From Achromobacter sp. UMC71 (GTDB taxonomy: Bacteria > Pseudomonadota > Gammaproteobacteria > Burkholderiales > Burkholderiaceae_B), in assembly GCF_014170305.1 (NCBI RefSeq), contig NZ_LZZT01000056.1, positions 124,001 to 188,000 of the forward strand: a stretch of DNA of 64,000 nt, given 5' to 3'. The position numbers and the translations under genes were made by a program. The notes beneath the pieces were generated by a model. It made no database searches, had not been told where the DNA came from, and saw only the letters and a list, made by a program, of their open reading frames with translations. Shown here piece after piece: positions 61,083 through 64,000 of this stretch; position 1 is the first letter of the stretch; each line of letters starts with the position of its first letter.

Positions 61083-61979
61083 GTGAAGCCCAAATCGATG
61101 TTCGCCTTGTCGCGCCAGGAAATCGCCCTGGTGCTGGTCACCATGCTGTGGGGAAGCACGTTCCTCATTATCCATATCGCCATGCAGCATAGCGGACCGC
61201 TGTTCTTCGTGGGACTGCGCTTCACCATTGCCGGGGCCTTGTCGATGCTGCTGTTCCGCAAGCACATGGCCGGCCTGACGCGGCACGAGGCGGGCGCCGG
61301 CATCGCCATCGGCTGCGCATTGTTCCTGGGCTACTACCTGCAAACGCACGGGCTGCGCACCATCACCAGCAGCCAGTCGGCGTTCATCACCGCGCTGTAT
61401 GTGCCGATCGTGCCGCTGTTGCAATGGGCCGTACTGAAACGCCCGCCCGGCCTGATGAGCTGGATCGGCGTGGCGCTGGCATTCACCGGCCTGGTGCTGC
61501 TGACTGGGCCCGAGGCCGGATCGCTGAATTTCAGCCCAGGCGAAATCGCCACGCTGGCGGGCGCCGCGGCCATCGCCGCCGAGATCATCCTGATCGGCCA
61601 TTTCGCCCAGTCGGTGGACAGCCGCCGCGTCACCGCCGTGCAATTGCTGACGGCGGGGCTGGTGTCGTTTGCGCTGATGCCGGCGCTGGGCGAAGGCATC
61701 CCCGAATTCTCTTGGCTATGGGCGGGCGCCGCGATCGGGCTGGGGCTGGCCAGCGCGGTAATCCAGCTGACCATGAACTGGGCGCAGAAATCGGTGTCGC
61801 CCACCCGCGCCACGGTGATCTACGCCGGTGAACCGGTGTGGGGCGGCATCGTCGGCCGGCTGGCCGGCGACCGCCTGCCGGGGCTGGCGCTGGTGGGCGC
61901 CGCCTTGATCGTGGCCGGCGTGCTGGCCAGCGAAATGAAGTTCAAGCGCCGCGCCAAGCAGAAGCTGCGCGAGGCCTGA
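61083..61979 (+). CDS. DMT family (EamA) transporter
   Basis: A 298-aa inner-membrane protein with ten predicted helices in two EamA repeats. It begins from a GTG at 61083 (MKPKSMFALSRQEIALVLVT). It has MLWGSTFLIIHIAMQHSGPL in the first repeat and the second-half signature PTRATVIYAGEPVWGGIVGR. Members export amino acids, metabolites or drugs. The divergent XRE-cupin regulator is its likely controller. Substrate unknown. Confidence 0.93.
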   Translation: MKPKSMFALSRQEIALVLVTMLWGSTFLIIHIAMQHSGPLFFVGLRFTIAGALSMLLFRKHMAGLTRHEAGAGIAIGCALFLGYYLQTHGLRTITSSQSAFITALYVPIVPLLQWAVLKRPPGLMSWIGVALAFTGLVLLTGPEAGSLNFSPGEIATLAGAAAIAAEIILIGHFAQSVDSRRVTAVQLLTAGLVSFALMPALGEGIPEFSWLWAGAAIGLGLASAVIQLTMNWAQKSVSPTRATVIYAGEPVWGGIVGRLAGDRLPGLALVGAALIVAGVLASEMKFKRRAKQKLREA

Positions 61980-61997
61980 CAGGCGTTTGCGAGACGT

Positions 61998-62654
61998 TCA
62001 GCCCGCCTGCTCCAGAAATGCCTGCAACGCCGGCACGGTGTTCAACACGTGCTGGCGCATCGCCGCTTCGCATTTGTCCGGGTCGCGCGTCTGCAACGCG
62101 TCGATCAGTTCCTGATGCGATTCGCGCACTCGCAGCACGCGGCCCGGCTGGGCCGCCCACAGGCGCATATAGGGTTCGACCACCGAGTGCAGCTCGGATA
62201 TCTGGCGCAGCAGCCGTGGCTGCTGACAGAAGCTGCACAGGTATTCGTGGAAATCGCGGTGGGCGGTGGTCCAGTCCAGGTAGTCGCCCGAGCCTTGCTC
62301 CAGTTGATCCAGCATGCTGGCCAGGCGGCGCACATGTTCGGCGCTCATATTCAGCACGGCATTGCGCATGGCCAGGCCTTCCAGCACCGAGCGCATTTCA
62401 AAGACTTCGCGCATTTCCTGCTGGTTCAGCCCGCGCACCACGGCGCCGCGGTTGGCGCGGATATCCACCAGGCCTTCGGAGGCCAGGCGGCGCAGCGCGC
62501 CGCGCACCGGCATGCGGCTGGTGCCGATTTCAGTGGCGATGACTTCCGGGACCAGCCGGTGCCCTGGCGGGTAATTGCCCAACCGGATCTCGCGCTGCAG
62601 GTGCAGATAGGCTTCTTCTTCGGCGCTGACGGCTGTCTTCTGGAATTGCAGCAT
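61998..62654 (-). CDS. GntR family regulator (FadR/FCD subfamily)
   Basis: A 218-aa GntR regulator; start at 62654 (MLQFQKTAVSAEEEAYLHLQ). The winged HTH (about 12-75) has IRLGNYPPGHRLVPEVIATE, then IGTSRMPVRGALRRLASEGL. The C-terminal FCD domain (about 85-210) has FEMRSVLEGLAMRNAVLNMS with the metal-site His and Asp in HRDFHEYLCSF and SHQELIDALQTRD. It is divergent from the Bug-type receptor gene at 62898 and probably regulates it. Confidence 0.93.
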   Translation of the reverse strand: MLQFQKTAVSAEEEAYLHLQREIRLGNYPPGHRLVPEVIATEIGTSRMPVRGALRRLASEGLVDIRANRGAVVRGLNQQEMREVFEMRSVLEGLAMRNAVLNMSAEHVRRLASMLDQLEQGSGDYLDWTTAHRDFHEYLCSFCQQPRLLRQISELHSVVEPYMRLWAAQPGRVLRVRESHQELIDALQTRDPDKCEAAMRQHVLNTVPALQAFLEQAG

Positions 62655-62897
62655 CTTCGTCCCCGGGTTCGCAAAGCCGCCATGATAGATAAACGCAAAA
62701 ATAACACAAATTGGATCCAATGATCCATGGATGCAAATACCTATGGTCGCGGGCGGCCTGCTCGCGTCAAATCCAGTCTGGCGCGCCGGCCGTGCGCGCC
62801 CGCCGGAACCGCAACGGGCGCCAGACCCGCCCGGCGCAACCGCCGGGCCAGCCAGCCCGGGCACGTAGCCTGACTACACAGCGATCAAGGGGAATCC

Positions 62898-63881
62898 ATG
62901 CAATTTCGTCTCATCCGGGCCTTAGGCGCCGCCGCCACGCTCTTCGCCGCCCAGGCGGGCGCCCAAACGGCCCCCGCCGCCACCGATTGGCCGCAGCATC
63001 CCGTGCGCATCGTGGTGCCCTTCCAGGCCGGTTCGGCCACCGACCTGATCTCGCGCCAGCTGGGCGCGGCGTTGTCCACCGAACTGGGCCAGCCCTTCGT
63101 GGTGGAGGCCCGTCCCGGCGCGGCCGCCGCGATCGGCAGCGCCTCGGTGGCGCGTTCGACGCCGGACGGCTACACGCTGCTGATGGGCGGCCCGGCCGCC
63201 ATCGTCACCAACCGCTTCCTGCAAAAACGCCTGGCCTACGATCCTGACGCCTTCGCGCTGGTGTCGATGGTGGCCTACACGCCCAACATCCTGCTGGCCA
63301 ATCCGCAACAGCCGTTCAAGACGCTGCCCGAAATGGTGGCCTACGCCCGCGCCAACCCGGGCAAGCTGACCTATGCCTCGTTCGGCACCGGCACCACGTC
63401 GCACATGGCCGGCGAGATGCTCAAGTCCGTGGCCGGTATCGACATCCTGCACGTGCCGTACAAGGGCGCGGGCGAAGCCATCCCGGCGCTGCTGAGCGGT
63501 CAGGTGTCGATGTACTTCGACACCATCATGACCGGCCTGCCGCAGGTCAAGAGCGGCGCGCTGCTGGCGCTGGGCATGTCCAATTCGCAGCGTTCGGCGC
63601 TGGCGGCCGACATCCCCACCATCGCCGAACAGGGCTATCCCGGCTACGACATCGCGCCGTGGTACGGCCTGGTGGCGCCGGAAGGCACGCCGGCCCCGGT
63701 GCTGGACAAACTGAACCGCGCCGTCAACAAGGTGCTTGCGGATCCCGTGCTGCGCGGTAAGCTCGCCGAAGCCGGCGCCGAGCCGCGTGGCGGCAGCCGC
63801 GAGGAATTCGCCGCCTTCATCAAAGCCGAAATTCCGCGCACCAAGCAACTGATCGACCAGGCCGGCATCACGCCGCAGTAA
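62898..63881 (+). CDS. Bug family (TctC-like) solute-binding protein
   Basis: A 327-aa periplasmic binding protein typical of Bordetella and Achromobacter, where the family is greatly expanded. The signal peptide is LIRALGAAATLFAAQAGAQ. The mature part has WPQHPVRIVVPFQAGSATDL, ARPGAAAAIGSASVARSTPD, KLTYASFGTGTTSHMAGEM and VPYKGAGEAIPALLSGQV, the classic Bug landmarks. It captures a carboxylate for a tripartite tricarboxylate transporter or another uptake route. No membrane subunits lie in the window. The next gene (GGT-like) may act on the same substrate. Confidence 0.95.
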   Translation: MQFRLIRALGAAATLFAAQAGAQTAPAATDWPQHPVRIVVPFQAGSATDLISRQLGAALSTELGQPFVVEARPGAAAAIGSASVARSTPDGYTLLMGGPAAIVTNRFLQKRLAYDPDAFALVSMVAYTPNILLANPQQPFKTLPEMVAYARANPGKLTYASFGTGTTSHMAGEMLKSVAGIDILHVPYKGAGEAIPALLSGQVSMYFDTIMTGLPQVKSGALLALGMSNSQRSALAADIPTIAEQGYPGYDIAPWYGLVAPEGTPAPVLDKLNRAVNKVLADPVLRGKLAEAGAEPRGGSREEFAAFIKAEIPRTKQLIDQAGITPQ

Positions 63882-63904
63882 TCACCCTTAACCATCCTTT
63901 GCCC

Positions 63905-64000
63905 ATGTCTTCCCCCTTCGATTGGTCCTTCCCCTACGCCTCCCGAAAAATGCCGGTGCTGGCCGCCAACGCGGTCGCCACCAGCCAGCCGCTGGCGGCG
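63905..64000 (+). CDS. Gamma-glutamyltransferase family protein (5' part)
   Basis: The window ends 32 codons into this gene, which starts MSSPFDWSFPYASRKMPVLA and continues with ANAVATSQPLAA. This matches the N-terminus of the GGT-like amidohydrolases often found next to Bug binding proteins (NxVATSQPLAAQAG). It follows the Bug gene by 23 bases and is probably in the same operon. Only the first part can be judged. Confidence 0.75.
   Translation, partial: MSSPFDWSFPYASRKMPVLAANAVATSQPLAA

Overview
This is a high-GC chromosomal segment from a betaproteobacterium of the family Alcaligenaceae. Achromobacter is most likely and Bordetella is the alternative. The reasons are the gene content (a Bug-type solute-binding protein, many LysR regulators, dapA-bamC and mutS-roxA gene order), the GC-rich codon usage, and encoded protein families typical of that group. 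The genus is an inference, since no rRNA lies in the window.

Region by region. 0.2-8.2 kb: dodecin, a Lys/Ala-rich histone-like protein, and LysR regulators divergent from an SDR/quinone-oxidoreductase pair and from a NAD(P)-binding epimerase-like protein, plus an aldose 1-epimerase. 8.4-9.7 kb: an apparent LexA-controlled small gene, a 27-codon ORF with a strong ribosome binding site, and a coiled-coil membrane protein built on an in-frame 21-nt repeat. 9.8-18.7 kb: housekeeping genes mutS, roxA-like oxygenase, bamC, dapA, an M50 protease, a YciO/Sua5 protein and a YpfJ-type metallopeptidase. 18.7-20.3 kb: a second LexA box, a strongly structured leader and an uncharacterised two-gene operon. 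20.3-30.5 kb: GNAT, ArsR, MFS, PaiB-like, YiiX-like, beta-propeller and CsaA-like genes, mntP behind a yybP-ykoY (Mn2+) riboswitch, and kdgT. 30.7-37.8 kb: a chaperone-usher fimbrial operon read leftward, with an orphan NarL/FixJ response regulator divergent from its major pilin gene.

38.7-45.0 kb is a decayed prophage beside tRNA-His. It holds an intact tyrosine integrase, a terminase small subunit joined to a frameshifted tail-fibre gene, several broken small phage genes, and three apparently intact cargo genes of unknown role (a membrane protein bracketed by twin terminators, and a two-gene pair whose second member carries an R-x4-H HEPN-like signature). This is the best place in the window for an undescribed (defence-like) function, but that is inference.

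45.3-51.6 kb: cardiolipin synthase, a PaaI thioesterase, and a catabolic-looking cluster (AraC regulator, FAA hydrolase, 3-hydroxyisobutyrate dehydrogenase-like enzyme, MFS transporter). 51.8-60.1 kb: two complete FecI-FecR-TonB receptor cassettes facing each other, each with an AT-rich Fur-box-like site upstream of its sigma factor. 60.2-64 kb: a nitrilase remnant, an XRE-cupin regulator divergent from a DMT exporter, a GntR/FadR-type regulator, a Bug-type binding protein and the beginning of a gamma-glutamyltransferase-like gene.
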